A stretch of DNA of 64,000 bases from Streptomyces sp. RKND-216 (GCF_004795255.1 NZ_SSBQ01000002.1:2371001-2435000); one strand, 5' to 3'. Shown: positions 8,541-16,956, numbered from the stretch's first letter. The notes: a model not told the origin generated them from the letters alone. Translations and numbers: made by a program.

Positions 8541-9481
8541 CGATGGCGCTGACCCCCACCCTGCTCCGGGGCGCGCTCGGGTCGCTGCGCAAGCGACCGC
8601 CGTACGAAGGCGCTGCGCTGCCCGCCCGCGTCCTGACGGCGCCCTCGGTGCGAATCGACGTCCGGCACGTGGCCGCGTACGCCGAGGTGTGCGGCTTCCC
8701 GCCCACCGGCGGCACCGGGCCGCTGCCGCCCACCTACCCGCACCTGCTCGGGTTCCCGCTGGCGATGCGGCTGCTGGCCGGCGCCGACTTCCCGTTCCCG
8801 GTGCTCGGGCTGGTCCACACCGGCATCGAGGTCGCCCAGCGGCGGGCGCTGCGGCCGGACGACCGGCCGGAGATCCGCGTGCACACCGAGGGTCTCGCGC
8901 CGCACCGACGCGGCACCGCCTTCCGCGTCGTCACCTCGGCGCGGCTGGACGGCGCGGAGGTCTGGTTCTCGCGCAGCACCTATCTGTGCCGGCACCGGCG
9001 ACCGGACGCCGCGCCGGGGACGGGCGGGGCGGCCCGCACGGACCGCACGGACACGGCCGACCGCACGGACCGGGCCGGGGACACCGCACCACTGCCGGTG
9101 CGCGCCGAGTGGCGCCTGCCCGGCGACCTGGGACGGCGCTACGGCGCCGTCTCCGGCGACCGCAACCCCATCCACCTGCACCCGCTCACCGCGCGGGCGT
9201 TCGGCTTCCCGCGCGCGCTCGCCCACGGCATGTGGACGTTCGCCCGCTGCCTCGCCGAGACGTCCGGAACGGGCGCAGGCACGGGCACGGGCGCGACCAC
9301 CGGCACCGGTCACCGGGAACGCCTCACGGCGCACGCACGCTTCGCCGCGCCCGTGCTGCTGCCTGGCGAGGTGGTGCTGCTCGCCGGGGACGGAGCGGAG
9401 GGCCCCTTCGCACTGCGGGACAGCCGGGACCGTGCCCGGCTGCACGTCAGCGGGAAGGTGTCCAGCGGGCCCCCTTCATGA
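8537..9481 (+). CDS. MaoC-like 3-hydroxyacyl-CoA/ACP dehydratase (HtdX-like)
   Basis: 314 residues in a double hot-dog layout. The catalytic hydratase-2 motif is in the C-terminal half (YGAVSGDRNPIHLHPLTA), with the Asp and His of the D-x-N-P-x-H motif present; the N-terminal hot-dog half lacks it, as expected for double-hot-dog enzymes. The ATG overlaps the fabG stop by 4 bp. The protein should hydrate enoyl-CoA or dehydrate 3-hydroxyacyl-CoA, the step adjacent to FabG. Two low-complexity linkers (DRTDTADRTDRAG and a Gly-Thr run, GTGAGTGTGATTGTG) sit between the domains and near the C-terminus. The 3' end overlaps the convergent TetR gene by 35 bp. Confidence 0.85.
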   Translation: MTMALTPTLLRGALGSLRKRPPYEGAALPARVLTAPSVRIDVRHVAAYAEVCGFPPTGGTGPLPPTYPHLLGFPLAMRLLAGADFPFPVLGLVHTGIEVAQRRALRPDDRPEIRVHTEGLAPHRRGTAFRVVTSARLDGAEVWFSRSTYLCRHRRPDAAPGTGGAARTDRTDTADRTDRAGDTAPLPVRAEWRLPGDLGRRYGAVSGDRNPIHLHPLTARAFGFPRALAHGMWTFARCLAETSGTGAGTGTGATTGTGHRERLTAHARFAAPVLLPGEVVLLAGDGAEGPFALRDSRDRARLHVSGKVSSGPPS

Positions 9482-10154
9482 GGCCCTCCAGACCCGCCCA
9501 GCAGAAGTTCATCAGAGTCGCGGCGGTCTCCTTCGCCGACGGACGGTCCTCCTCACGGGAGTTGGCCCAGACGGCGAGGGACTCGGCGGAGCCGACCAGC
9601 GCGTGGGCCAGCCCGGACACCTCGCGGTCCATCAGGCCCTCGTCGCAGCCAGCGTCCTGAGCCACCCGGCCCAGCAGAGCGGTCACCAGTGCGACGATCT
9701 CGGCCCGCATCCCGGCGACCACACCGGCGAAGGTCTCCCCCTCCCCCGGCGCCTGCTGGTGCAGCACCGTCCACCCGTCCGGGTGTGCCGCGGTGTGCGC
9801 GAAGAACGCGCAGAGCCCGTTCCACAGCTGCTGGTCGGGCGGGAGGGTCTGGTCCCGCGTGCCGTCGAGCACCGCCTTGGTCAGTGCGGCGGCCTCCCGG
9901 TCGATGCACGCGGTGAAGAGGTCGTCCTTCGACTTCAGGTACTGGTACACCAACGGCTTGGAGACCCCCGCCGCCTCGGCGATGTCGTCCATCGACGCCG
10001 CCCGGTACCCGTGCCGCCCGAAGGCCCCCACCGCGGCATCGAGCATCTGCTGCTCGCGCACCGCGCGCGGAACCCGCTTGCCGTTCTTCGTCCCCACCTT
10101 TTCGCCCTTCGCGTCGCCCCCCGCCCCTGAGCGCCGTTCCGTCCCGCTCACCAT
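9447..10154 (-). CDS. TetR/AcrR-family transcriptional regulator
   Basis: 235 residues. An N-terminal helix-turn-helix reads MLDAAVGAFGRHGYRAASMD, followed by AGVSKPLVYQYLKSKDDLF; the remainder is an all-helical ligand-binding domain. I start at the ATG at 10154, with GGGGGAG about 10 nt upstream; the open frame extends further but is a low-complexity Arg/Thr stretch. It converges on and overlaps the MaoC-like gene, and its position matches the TetR genes linked to the fadA2-fabG4 locus in mycobacteria. It probably represses the thiolase/fabG divergon by binding 7100-7121, with an acyl-CoA as a possible ligand; both points are inferred. Confidence 0.88.
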   Translation of the reverse strand: MVSGTERRSGAGGDAKGEKVGTKNGKRVPRAVREQQMLDAAVGAFGRHGYRAASMDDIAEAAGVSKPLVYQYLKSKDDLFTACIDREAAALTKAVLDGTRDQTLPPDQQLWNGLCAFFAHTAAHPDGWTVLHQQAPGEGETFAGVVAGMRAEIVALVTALLGRVAQDAGCDEGLMDREVSGLAHALVGSAESLAVWANSREEDRPSAKETAATLMNFCWAGLEGLMKGARWTPSR

Positions 10155-10254
10155 ACGCCGCTGCTCCCCCGGATCTCCCTGGTCCGGAGGAGCAGCAACG
10201 GCGCTGCGCGCCGCGGGCGTTGTGCGGGAACGGGCGCGGGAACGGGCGCGGGTG

Positions 10255-11652
10255 TCAGGCGGGAACGGGTGTGCGGGCGTCGTCCTCCGCGTCGTCCTCC
10301 GCGTCGTCCTCGGCTCCGGTCCTCCCCTCCGCGCCGGCCGGGCCGGTCCCGTCACGGTCCAGGTCCTCGATGCTGAAGCTCTTCGCGCTGTGGAAGGCGT
10401 CCAGGTCGAGGATCTTCTCGCGGGCCGCGACCAGCACCGGCACCAGCGCCTGCCCGGCCACGTTGGTGGCGGTGCGCATCATGTCCAGGATCGGGTCGAT
10501 GGCGAGCAGGAGGCCGACACCGGCCAGCGGCAGGCCCAGCGTGGAGAGGGTCAGGGTCAGCATCACCGTGGCGCCGGTCAGGCCGGCGGTGGCGGCGGAG
10601 CCGATGACCGAGACGAACGCGATCAGCAGGTAGTCGCCGACGCCGAGGTCCACGCCGAAGATCTGCGCGACGAAGATGGCCGCGAGGGCGGGGTAGACGG
10701 AGGCGCAGCCGTCCATCTTGGTGGTGGCGCCGAACGGCACCGCGAAGGAGGTGTATTCCTTCGGCACGCCCAGCCGTTCGGTGACCTTCTGCGTCAGGGG
10801 CATGGTGCCGACGGAGGAGCGGGAGACGAACGCCAGCTGGAGGGCGGGCCAGGCGCCGCGGAAGAACTGCACCGGGCTCACCCGGGCGACGGTGGCCAGC
10901 AGCAGCGGGTACACGCCGAAGACGACGAGCGCGCAGCCGATGTACACGTCGGCGGTGAAGGTGGCGTACTGGCCGATGAGACCCCAGCCGTAGTCCTTGA
11001 TGGCGGTGCCGATGAGGCCCAGCGAGCCGAGCGGGGCCAGCCGGATGACCCACCACAGGGCCTTCTGCAGCAGGGAGAGCACCGACTCGCTCAGTTCCAG
11101 CAGGGGTTCGGCCTTCGGGCCGAGCTTCAGCGCCGCCACGCCGACCACGGCGGCCATGAAGACGATCTGGAGGACGTTGAGTTCGGTGAACGGTGTGACG
11201 ACGTCGGTCGGGACGATGCCGGTGAGGAAGTCCAGCCAGGACCCGGCGGAGTCCGGCTCGGCGCCGTCCCGCGTGGTGAGGCCGGTGCCGGCGCCCGGGT
11301 TCGCCAGCAGGCCGATGGTCAGACCGATGGCCACGGCGATCAGCGAGGTCACCATGAACCACAGCAGGGTGCGGCCGGCCAGCCGCGCGGCGTTGGACAC
11401 CTTCCGCAGGTTGGTGATGGAGATCACGATCGCGAAGAAGACCAGCGGGGCGACGGCCAGCTTCAGGAGCTGCACGAACGTTTCACCGGTCTTGGTGAGG
11501 GCGGTGCCGAGCCAGCCGACGTCGGCGCTGCGGGCCAGCCAGCCGAGCAGCACGCCGAGCACCAGACCGGCCAGGATCTGAGCCCAGAACGGAACGCGAG
11601 GTATGCGGAATAGCTGCTGCTTCGACGCAGAGAGCTTCGCATCAGAGGACAC
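10255..11652 (-). CDS. Dicarboxylate/amino acid:cation symporter (SDF/DAACS family)
   Basis: 465 residues with about eight membrane helices and two re-entrant hairpins. Family signatures are the Ser-rich hairpin SRSSVGTMPLT, the TKMDGCA segment (the NMDGT-equivalent sodium site) and DMMRTATNVAG in the last helix, which carries the Arg and Asn that select amino acid substrates. The C-terminus is an acidic tail with DDAE repeats. The GTG at 11652 is preferred over the GTG at 11658 because GGAG lies 7 nt upstream of it and only 1 nt from the other. The substrate could be glutamate/aspartate, a C4-dicarboxylate or cystine (TcyP belongs to this family). The Cys-rich leader peptide upstream favours a sulfur-related role, which is inference. 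Confidence 0.88.
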   Translation of the reverse strand: MSSDAKLSASKQQLFRIPRVPFWAQILAGLVLGVLLGWLARSADVGWLGTALTKTGETFVQLLKLAVAPLVFFAIVISITNLRKVSNAARLAGRTLLWFMVTSLIAVAIGLTIGLLANPGAGTGLTTRDGAEPDSAGSWLDFLTGIVPTDVVTPFTELNVLQIVFMAAVVGVAALKLGPKAEPLLELSESVLSLLQKALWWVIRLAPLGSLGLIGTAIKDYGWGLIGQYATFTADVYIGCALVVFGVYPLLLATVARVSPVQFFRGAWPALQLAFVSRSSVGTMPLTQKVTERLGVPKEYTSFAVPFGATTKMDGCASVYPALAAIFVAQIFGVDLGVGDYLLIAFVSVIGSAATAGLTGATVMLTLTLSTLGLPLAGVGLLLAIDPILDMMRTATNVAGQALVPVLVAAREKILDLDAFHSAKSFSIEDLDRDGTGPAGAEGRTGAEDDAEDDAEDDARTPVPA

Positions 11653-11775
11653 GGACACACTCCGAGGAGGAAAGAAAGGGAACGGGGAATGCGTGCGGGC
11701 ATGCGGGAGCCGCGCACGCGGCGGCGCGGGAGCGCCTGCGGGAGGGGAGGGTGCCGGAGTGGGTCCGGCCGCCGG

Positions 11776-11880
11776 TCAGGCCTTGCGACAGGTCGCGGAG
11801 AGGCAGCGGCAGAGATCGACGTGCAGCCGCGCGACCAGCATCGTCGTGGTCGCGTTCGTGAACGGGGCTGCGGTCGTCAT
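11776..11880 (-). CDS. Cys-rich putative leader peptide upstream of the symporter
   Basis: A 34-residue reading (MTTAAPFTNATTTMLVAR...) ending in the motif RLHVDLCRCLSATCRKA. The R-x-HVDL-x-R core followed by Ser/Ala and Cys matches the small actinobacterial leader peptides found ahead of sulfur-assimilation and transporter genes. Three Cys codons sit in the last ten codons, 124 bp before the symporter start on the same strand. The intervening RNA is very GC-rich and can form hairpins (for example CCGCG-TG-CGCGG). This is consistent with ribosome-mediated attenuation sensing cysteinyl-tRNA. The start is uncertain: the ATG at 11880, another at 11841 or an upstream ATG at 11958 are all possible. 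Confidence 0.6.
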   Translation of the reverse strand: MTTAAPFTNATTTMLVARLHVDLCRCLSATCRKA

Positions 11881-12056
11881 GGCCCTCACGCTAACACCGG
11901 GCCTTATACGGCCCCAAAGTCCGGCTTCTGGATCGACGGTCACGCCGATGCACAACACCCCACCGGGGACGGCGATTCCCGGCGGGGCGTGCGGAACGGG
12001 TGTGACGAACGCGACGTCGCCACCGGTGTGCGAAGCGGACGTGCGGGGCGGGCGGG

Positions 12057-12347
12057 TCAGGCCGCGTCGTCCTCCATCGAACGGTTCGCGGACAGCTTCG
12101 CCTTCGCGCGGTCGACGCCGCCCGCGATCTGCTCCGCCATCGCGTCCCGCTGCCGGCGCAGCAGGATGTAGCTCAGCGGCGCGGACAGCACCAGTGCCAG
12201 CAGCAGGATCCAGAGCGGGTTGGACCTGCCGATGCCCTCGGGCAGCACCCCGCTGTACGCCAGCACGGCGGCGAGCACGAGACAGCCGAGGAAGATGCCC
12301 AACCGCAGGGTGGTGTAGCGGAGCGTGGCGTGCGAGGTGCTGCTCAC
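12057..12347 (-). CDS. DUF4229 small membrane protein
   Basis: 96 residues. A short Ser/Thr-rich N-terminus is followed by TLRYTTLRLGIFLG, two hydrophobic helices (GCLVLAAVLAYSGVLP and LWILLLALVLSAPLSYILL) and a basic/acidic cytoplasmic tail with RRQRDAMAEQIAGG. This is the DUF4229 layout, common next to mqnE in Streptomyces. The GTG at 12347 is used because GGAAG lies 8 nt upstream and the family starts near SSTSHATLRY; the longer ATG frame adds charged, non-family sequence. It lies downstream of mqnE on the same strand, but a 216-bp gap separates them. Function is unknown. Confidence 0.8.
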   Translation of the reverse strand: MSSTSHATLRYTTLRLGIFLGCLVLAAVLAYSGVLPEGIGRSNPLWILLLALVLSAPLSYILLRRQRDAMAEQIAGGVDRAKAKLSANRSMEDDAA

Positions 12348-12370
12348 GGTCGTTTCTTCCTTCTTCGGGA

Positions 12371-12472
12371 TCAGGTGAGGGTCAGCCACATGGTGACCTC
12401 GTCGCGGTACTCGTCGCCCGCGACCTTGAAGGCGCCGGGCGCCCGCCCGGCCTCCTGGGACGACAGGGACAC
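12371..12472 (-). CDS. Possible short coding remnant between mqnE and DUF4229 gene
   Basis: The 12348-12563 gap contains a 33-codon reading starting GTG at 12472 and ending in YRDEVTMWLTLT. Every codon has G or C in the third position, which is coding-like, but there is no ribosome-binding site before the GTG and I recognise no family. It may be the C-terminal remnant of a decayed gene or a small real protein. The rest of the gap is GC-rich inverted repeats. Confidence 0.25.
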   Translation of the reverse strand: MSLSSQEAGRAPGAFKVAGDEYRDEVTMWLTLT

Positions 12473-12563
12473 GCCGCCGACGATATCCGGCCGCGCGGCA
12501 CGGGCCCCGCGCCGGGGTCGGGCCGCGGGGCGCCGGCCGGGCGCCGGCGCCCGCGCCCTCGGC

Positions 12564-13730
12564 TCACAGGCGCATGGGCTGCGGCGTTTCGCGCCGCTGG
12601 GCGTCCGGGCCCGGGTACTCGCGGATGACCTCGTAGCGGGTGTTCCGCTCGACCGGCCGGAATCCCGCGTCGCGGATCAGCTCCAGCAGGTCCTCGCGGG
12701 TGAGCTTGTCGGGGGTGCCGAAGTCGTCCGCGTCGTGCGTGATCTTGTATTCGACGACGGACCCGTCCATGTCGTCGGCGCCGTGCTGCAGCGCGAGCTG
12801 CGCGGTCTGCACGCCGTGCATGACCCAGAAGACCTTCACGTGCGGCACGTTGTCGAAGAGCAGGCGGGAGACCGCGAAGGTGCGCAGCGCCTCCGCGCCG
12901 GTGGCCATCGTCGTGCGGGCCTGGAGCCGGTTGCGGACCTTGCCGTCCTGCATGTCGACGAAGTCGTGCTGGTAGCGCAGCGGAATGAAGACCTGGAAGC
13001 CACCGGTCTCGTCCTGGAGTTCACGCAGCCGCAACACGTGGTCGACGCGATGGCGCGGCTCCTCGATGTGGCCGTACAGCATGGTGCACGGGGTCTTCAG
13101 ACCCTTCTCGTGCGCCAGACGGTGAATGCGCGACCAGTCTTCCCAGTGGGTGGCGTGGTCGACGATGTGCTGCCGGACCTCCGGGTCGAAGATCTCCGCG
13201 CCGCCACCGGTCAGCGACTCCAGGCCGGCGTCGATCAGCTCGTCCAGGATCTCCGAGGCGGGCATGCCGGAAATGGTCTCGAAGTGGTGGATCTCGGTGG
13301 CGGTGAAGGCCTTCAGCGACACCGTGTCCGGCAGCGCCTCCTTCAGCGCGCTGAGCGAGCGCGGGTAGTAGCGCCAGGGCAGCGTGGGGTGCAGGCCGTT
13401 GACGATGTGCAGCTCGGTGAGGTTGTCGCCCTCCATCGCCTTGGCGAGCTTGACGGCCTCCTCGATGCGCATGGTGTAGGCGTCCTTCTCCCCCGGCTTG
13501 CGCTGGAAGGAGCAGTACGCGCACGACGCCGTGCACACGTTGGTCATGTTCAGGTGCCGGTTGACGTTGAAGTGGACGACGTCGCCGTTCTTCCGCGTCC
13601 GCACCTCGTGGGCGAGACCGCCCAGCCAGGCGAGGTCGTCGCACGCGTACAGCGCGATGCCGTCCTCACGGGTGAGCCGCTCACCCGAACGGACCTTGTC
13701 CTCCAGCTCGCGCCTGAGCCCAGCGTCCAT
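12564..13730 (-). CDS. mqnE: Aminofutalosine synthase MqnE (radical SAM)
   Basis: 388 residues. MqnE joins the radical derived from SAM to 3-(1-carboxyvinyloxy)benzoate to make aminofutalosine, the second step of the futalosine route to menaquinone. The [4Fe-4S]-binding CTASCAYC places Cys at 66, 70 and 73, followed by a radical-SAM barrel (HIVNGLHPTLPW, GGGAEIF, FIPLRYQ). The ATG at 13730 has GGAGG 10 nt upstream; the longer frame has no family similarity. It is followed by a gap and a DUF4229 gene and preceded on the same strand by an Lrp-type regulator and ubiX. MqnE is the discriminating marker of the futalosine pathway, so this organism does not need the classical men genes. Confidence 0.95.
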   Translation of the reverse strand: MDAGLRRELEDKVRSGERLTREDGIALYACDDLAWLGGLAHEVRTRKNGDVVHFNVNRHLNMTNVCTASCAYCSFQRKPGEKDAYTMRIEEAVKLAKAMEGDNLTELHIVNGLHPTLPWRYYPRSLSALKEALPDTVSLKAFTATEIHHFETISGMPASEILDELIDAGLESLTGGGAEIFDPEVRQHIVDHATHWEDWSRIHRLAHEKGLKTPCTMLYGHIEEPRHRVDHVLRLRELQDETGGFQVFIPLRYQHDFVDMQDGKVRNRLQARTTMATGAEALRTFAVSRLLFDNVPHVKVFWVMHGVQTAQLALQHGADDMDGSVVEYKITHDADDFGTPDKLTREDLLELIRDAGFRPVERNTRYEVIREYPGPDAQRRETPQPMRL

Positions 13731-13798
13731 GCCGCACGCGCCTCCTCGCCTCACGGATTCGGGCGCTTTGCGTACCGGCGCCCCGATCGAGCGTAGCC

Positions 13799-14254
13799 CT
13801 ACACCTCGTCGGGCAGTTCGCCGACCCTGTTCTCCCACTTGGTGGAGAGCACGATCGTGGTCCGGGTGCGGGAGACGCCCTTGGTGCCGGAGAGACGGCG
13901 GATGGTGCGCTCCAGCCCGGCCACGTCCGTCGCGCGGACCTTGAGCATGTAGGAGTCGTCGCCGGCGATGAACCAGCAGTCCTCGATCTCGGCGAGGTCC
14001 CGCATCCGGCCCGCGACCTCCTCGTGGTCGACGGCGTCGGAGAGCTGGATGCCGACCAGCGCCGTGACGCCCAGGCCCAGCGAGGGCGCGTCGACGGTCG
14101 CGCGGTATCCGGTGATGACGCCGGCCGCCTCCAACCGGTTGATGCGGTCGGTGACGCTGGGGCCGGAGAGGCCGACGAGCCGGCCGAGCTCGGCGTACGA
14201 GGCCCTGCCGTTCTCGCGCAGCGCCTGGATGAGCTGTCTGTCCACCGCGTCCAT
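13799..14254 (-). CDS. Lrp/AsnC-family transcriptional regulator
   Basis: 151 residues. An N-terminal winged helix-turn-helix (DRQLIQALRENGRASYAELG and SGPSVTDRINRLEAAG) is followed by a RAM/AsnC ligand-binding domain (ALVGIQL, CWFIAGDDSYMLKVRA). I start at the ATG at 14254; the open frame upstream adds an unlikely N-terminus. It sits between ubiX and mqnE on the same strand, spaced 68 bp from mqnE and 105 bp from ubiX, so it may regulate the menaquinone genes or respond to an amino acid; neither is shown by the sequence. Confidence 0.9.
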   Translation of the reverse strand: MDAVDRQLIQALRENGRASYAELGRLVGLSGPSVTDRINRLEAAGVITGYRATVDAPSLGLGVTALVGIQLSDAVDHEEVAGRMRDLAEIEDCWFIAGDDSYMLKVRATDVAGLERTIRRLSGTKGVSRTRTTIVLSTKWENRVGELPDEV

Positions 14255-14359
14255 GCGTCCTACGCCTTCCGTCTTCCCGGGTCGGGATTCGAGTGTTTCC
14301 CGCATTCCTCGGATACGAATCTAAGGCATGACCGCGTCATCTCCTGCGGTCGGCCCGTC

Positions 14360-15058
14360 CTACCGGCCGTCCGGCGGGGGCGACGCGTCCCGCGTGACCT
14401 CCCGGCCGCCGCCGAGTTCGCCCCGCCAGCGGCGGTAGAGCTTGTGGGGGACGCCGGCCGCGTCCAGCACCCGGCCGGCGACGAAGTCGACCAGGTCCTG
14501 CGCGTCCCGCACCCCGGCGTAGAAGGCGGGCGAGGCGGGCAGCACCACGGCACCCGCGTCGTCCAGCGTCACCAGGTGGCGCAGCGTCTGACCGGTCAGC
14601 GGCGTCTCCCGGACGGTCACCACCAGCGGCCGCCGTTCCTTCAGCGTCACCGAGGCGGTGCGCTGCAGCAGGTCCTTCGACAGGCCCAGCGCCACGCCCG
14701 CCACGCAGGCCGTGCTCGCGGGCACGACGAGCATGCCGCGCGTCGGGTACGACCCGGACGACGGCCCGGCCGCGAGGTCGCCGGCCGCCCAGTGCCGCAC
14801 GCCGCTCACGTCCACGTCGTACGCGTCCGGGGTGCCGTCGGCGCCGCGGGCGAGCCAGCGGCGCAGGTCCTCCTCGGCGGCCGCGTCGCGGAAGGGATGA
14901 CCGGTCTCGTCCAGGACGGTCAGGCGGGCGGCCCGGCTCACCACCAGGTCCACGGGCTCACCCGCGTGCAGCAGCGCACGCAGCACCGCCGCCGCGTACG
15001 GAGTGCCGGAGGCCCCGGAGACGCCCACGACCCAGGGCCGGCGCTGGCTGGAAGTCAC
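14360..15058 (-). CDS. ubiX: UbiX-family flavin prenyltransferase
   Basis: 232 residues. UbiX links dimethylallyl phosphate to reduced FMN, giving prenylated FMN, the cofactor of UbiD decarboxylases. The N-terminal flavin-binding motif GVSGASGTPYAAAVLRAL, the substrate loop TACVAGVALGLSKDLLQRT, and KERRPLVVTVRETPLT are all present. The partner UbiD is at 17853-19304, so both are expected to act on the 1,4-dihydroxy-6-naphthoate branch of futalosine menaquinone synthesis (the UbiX role has been named MqnM). The GTG at 15058 is used; there is no clear ribosome-binding site, so the start is less certain and translation may be leaderless. Confidence 0.9.
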   Translation of the reverse strand: MTSSQRRPWVVGVSGASGTPYAAAVLRALLHAGEPVDLVVSRAARLTVLDETGHPFRDAAAEEDLRRWLARGADGTPDAYDVDVSGVRHWAAGDLAAGPSSGSYPTRGMLVVPASTACVAGVALGLSKDLLQRTASVTLKERRPLVVTVRETPLTGQTLRHLVTLDDAGAVVLPASPAFYAGVRDAQDLVDFVAGRVLDAAGVPHKLYRRWRGELGGGREVTRDASPPPDGR

Positions 15059-15102
15059 GCACCGAGCGTACGACGTACCCCGGCTGGCCAACGGAGGCGG
15101 TC

Positions 15103-16179
15103 ATGCGGTTGGCTCGGGAGATGCGCGCCTCCCGCTCACCCCGCCGTCACGCCGCCGTCGCCGGCGGTGTCTGCCTGCTGCTGGCCGGAGCAGTCGCCTG
15201 CGGCCCCACCGAAGCCGCGGGGTCGCCCGCCGACACCGTGCGCGGCGCCGTCGACCGGATGACCAGCGAGGAGTCGGCGACAGTCGTCGCCGACCTCGAC
15301 GCCCCGGTCGGCGAGGTGCGGGAACTGCTGTCGGCCTTCGGCCGGGACACCGGCCCGGAACGGGCGCGGCGACTGGCGCAGGCCGAGGTCGCGCTCGCTC
15401 TGGAGGCGGAGACGGTCCTGAACGAGCTGGAGGACTACGGCCCGGAAACCCGGCTGGTGATGGCCCTGTGCCTCGGCGACCGCGACGTGGTGTCGTACAA
15501 GTCGATCGGCGACCGGGTCTACCTGCGGATTCAGCCGAAGGAACTGCTGCGTCACGGCGGGCTCACCCGTCAGGAGCGCGACCGGGTGCGGAGGGTCCTC
15601 CGGGTCGCCGACGACCTGCCCGGCTCGCTGCACTCCGTCGACCGGTTGCTGGGCGGCGGCTGGGTCAGCATGAAGCCCGAGGCGTTCGCGGACTACGCCT
15701 GGGCGCTGGAGGAGTTCACCGGCCTGTCCGTGCACCGCAGCGGCGTGCGCGGCGCGAGCAACGTGCTGGACGGCGACGAGCTGCGCGGCGCGATGGCCGG
15801 GCTGGAGGACGTGCTCACCCGGCACACCGCCTACCGGGTGACCGGGGAGAAGGACGGCGTGCAGCGGCTGCACGCCGAGCTGCCCGCCCGGCGTACGGCG
15901 CGGGCGCTCGCCCCGCTGCTCCAGCCGCTCGGCACCGGCTTCGACCCCGCCGAGGCGGGCGACCGCCGGGTGCCGGCGGAGGTGGTGCTGCGCCGCGGCT
16001 CGCTGGCCGAGGTGCGCTTCGACCTGGGCGGACTGGTCGGCGACGGAGCGGCGGACGTGCCGCTGCGGCTGCGGTTCTCGCCGGGCGACGTGTACTCCCC
16101 GAACCCGCCCCGGAACGCGCCCGAACTGGCGCCGCAGGACCTGCTGGCCGCCGCGCTGTACCGGGCGGCCCGGTCGTAG
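15103..16179 (+). CDS. Secreted lipoprotein (LppX/LprG-like)
   Basis: 358 residues. The signal peptide ends in a lipobox-like LLLAGAVAC, so the mature protein should be anchored through Cys33. The body reads as a long concave alpha/beta protein with VYLRIQPKELL and RVTGEKDGVQRLHAELPAR, and resembles the actinobacterial lipid-carrier lipoproteins only loosely. GGAGG lies 5 nt before the ATG. It is divergent from ubiX and lies between the two halves of the menaquinone cluster on the opposite strand, followed by a rhomboid protease gene 119 bp downstream. No function can be fixed. Confidence 0.75.
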   Translation: MRLAREMRASRSPRRHAAVAGGVCLLLAGAVACGPTEAAGSPADTVRGAVDRMTSEESATVVADLDAPVGEVRELLSAFGRDTGPERARRLAQAEVALALEAETVLNELEDYGPETRLVMALCLGDRDVVSYKSIGDRVYLRIQPKELLRHGGLTRQERDRVRRVLRVADDLPGSLHSVDRLLGGGWVSMKPEAFADYAWALEEFTGLSVHRSGVRGASNVLDGDELRGAMAGLEDVLTRHTAYRVTGEKDGVQRLHAELPARRTARALAPLLQPLGTGFDPAEAGDRRVPAEVVLRRGSLAEVRFDLGGLVGDGAADVPLRLRFSPGDVYSPNPPRNAPELAPQDLLAAALYRAARS

Positions 16180-16298
16180 CGGTACCCGGTCGTAGTCCCC
16201 TTGCGCGGCGTACCCCGGGCGCGTGGGGAACCGGGGCGATCCGGGTAGCGTTGCACGGTGAGAGGCACTGGGCTCTCCAGGGGGAGGGGAGGCACACG

Positions 16299-16892
16299 AT
16301 GACGAGCGAGACGACGTACCGGACCGCGTCCGCGCTGAAGCTCATCCTGGTCTGGGTGGGCCTGATGTGGGTGCTGGAGGCGGTCGACTACGCCACCGGT
16401 CACGCGCTGGACCCGTACGGCATCTCGCCCCGGCAGACGGACGAACTGCTGGACATCGTCCCGGCCGCGTTCCTGCACTTCGGCTGGGACCACCTGATGG
16501 CGAACACCGTGCCGCTGCTGGTGCTGGGCTTCATGGCCGCGCTGCGCGGCATCGGCACGTTCCTGGCCGTCTCGCTGATCACCATCCTGGTCAGCGGGCT
16601 GGGCGTGTGGATCACGGCGCCGGTGCCGAGCAACACGGCGGGCGCGTCCGGGCTCGTCTTCGGCCTGTTCGGCTACCTGGTGGTGCGCGGGTTCGTTGAC
16701 CGGCGCATCGCGGACGTCGCGTTGGGCGGCGTGGTGGTCGTGCTGTACGGGTCGATCCTGTGGGGCGTGCTGCCGACGACACCGGGGGTGTCGTGGCAGG
16801 GCCACCTCTTCGGGCTGATCGGCGGCGTGATGGCGGCGTTCATGACCTCGCGGAGGCGCGCGGCGGGCGAGCAGAAACCGGCCTGGCACTGA
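16299..16892 (+). CDS. Rhomboid-family intramembrane serine protease
   Basis: 197 residues with six predicted membrane helices. Rhomboid marks are HFGWDHLMANTVPLL (loop-L1/helix-2 region with His and Asn), the nucleophile Ser117 in the GASG motif, and catalytic His169 in WQGHLFGLIGG. Together these give the Ser-His dyad needed to cut substrates within the membrane. GGGGAGG precedes the ATG at 16299 by 6 nt. It follows the lipoprotein gene on the same strand and converges on the prenyltransferase gene. Its substrate is unknown. Confidence 0.92.
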   Translation: MTSETTYRTASALKLILVWVGLMWVLEAVDYATGHALDPYGISPRQTDELLDIVPAAFLHFGWDHLMANTVPLLVLGFMAALRGIGTFLAVSLITILVSGLGVWITAPVPSNTAGASGLVFGLFGYLVVRGFVDRRIADVALGGVVVVLYGSILWGVLPTTPGVSWQGHLFGLIGGVMAAFMTSRRRAAGEQKPAWH

Positions 16893-16956
16893 CCCGGCAG
16901 CGACCGGCGGCGGCGACGCGTCGCCGCGGTGCCTCACCCCCGCGTGCTGGCACGGC

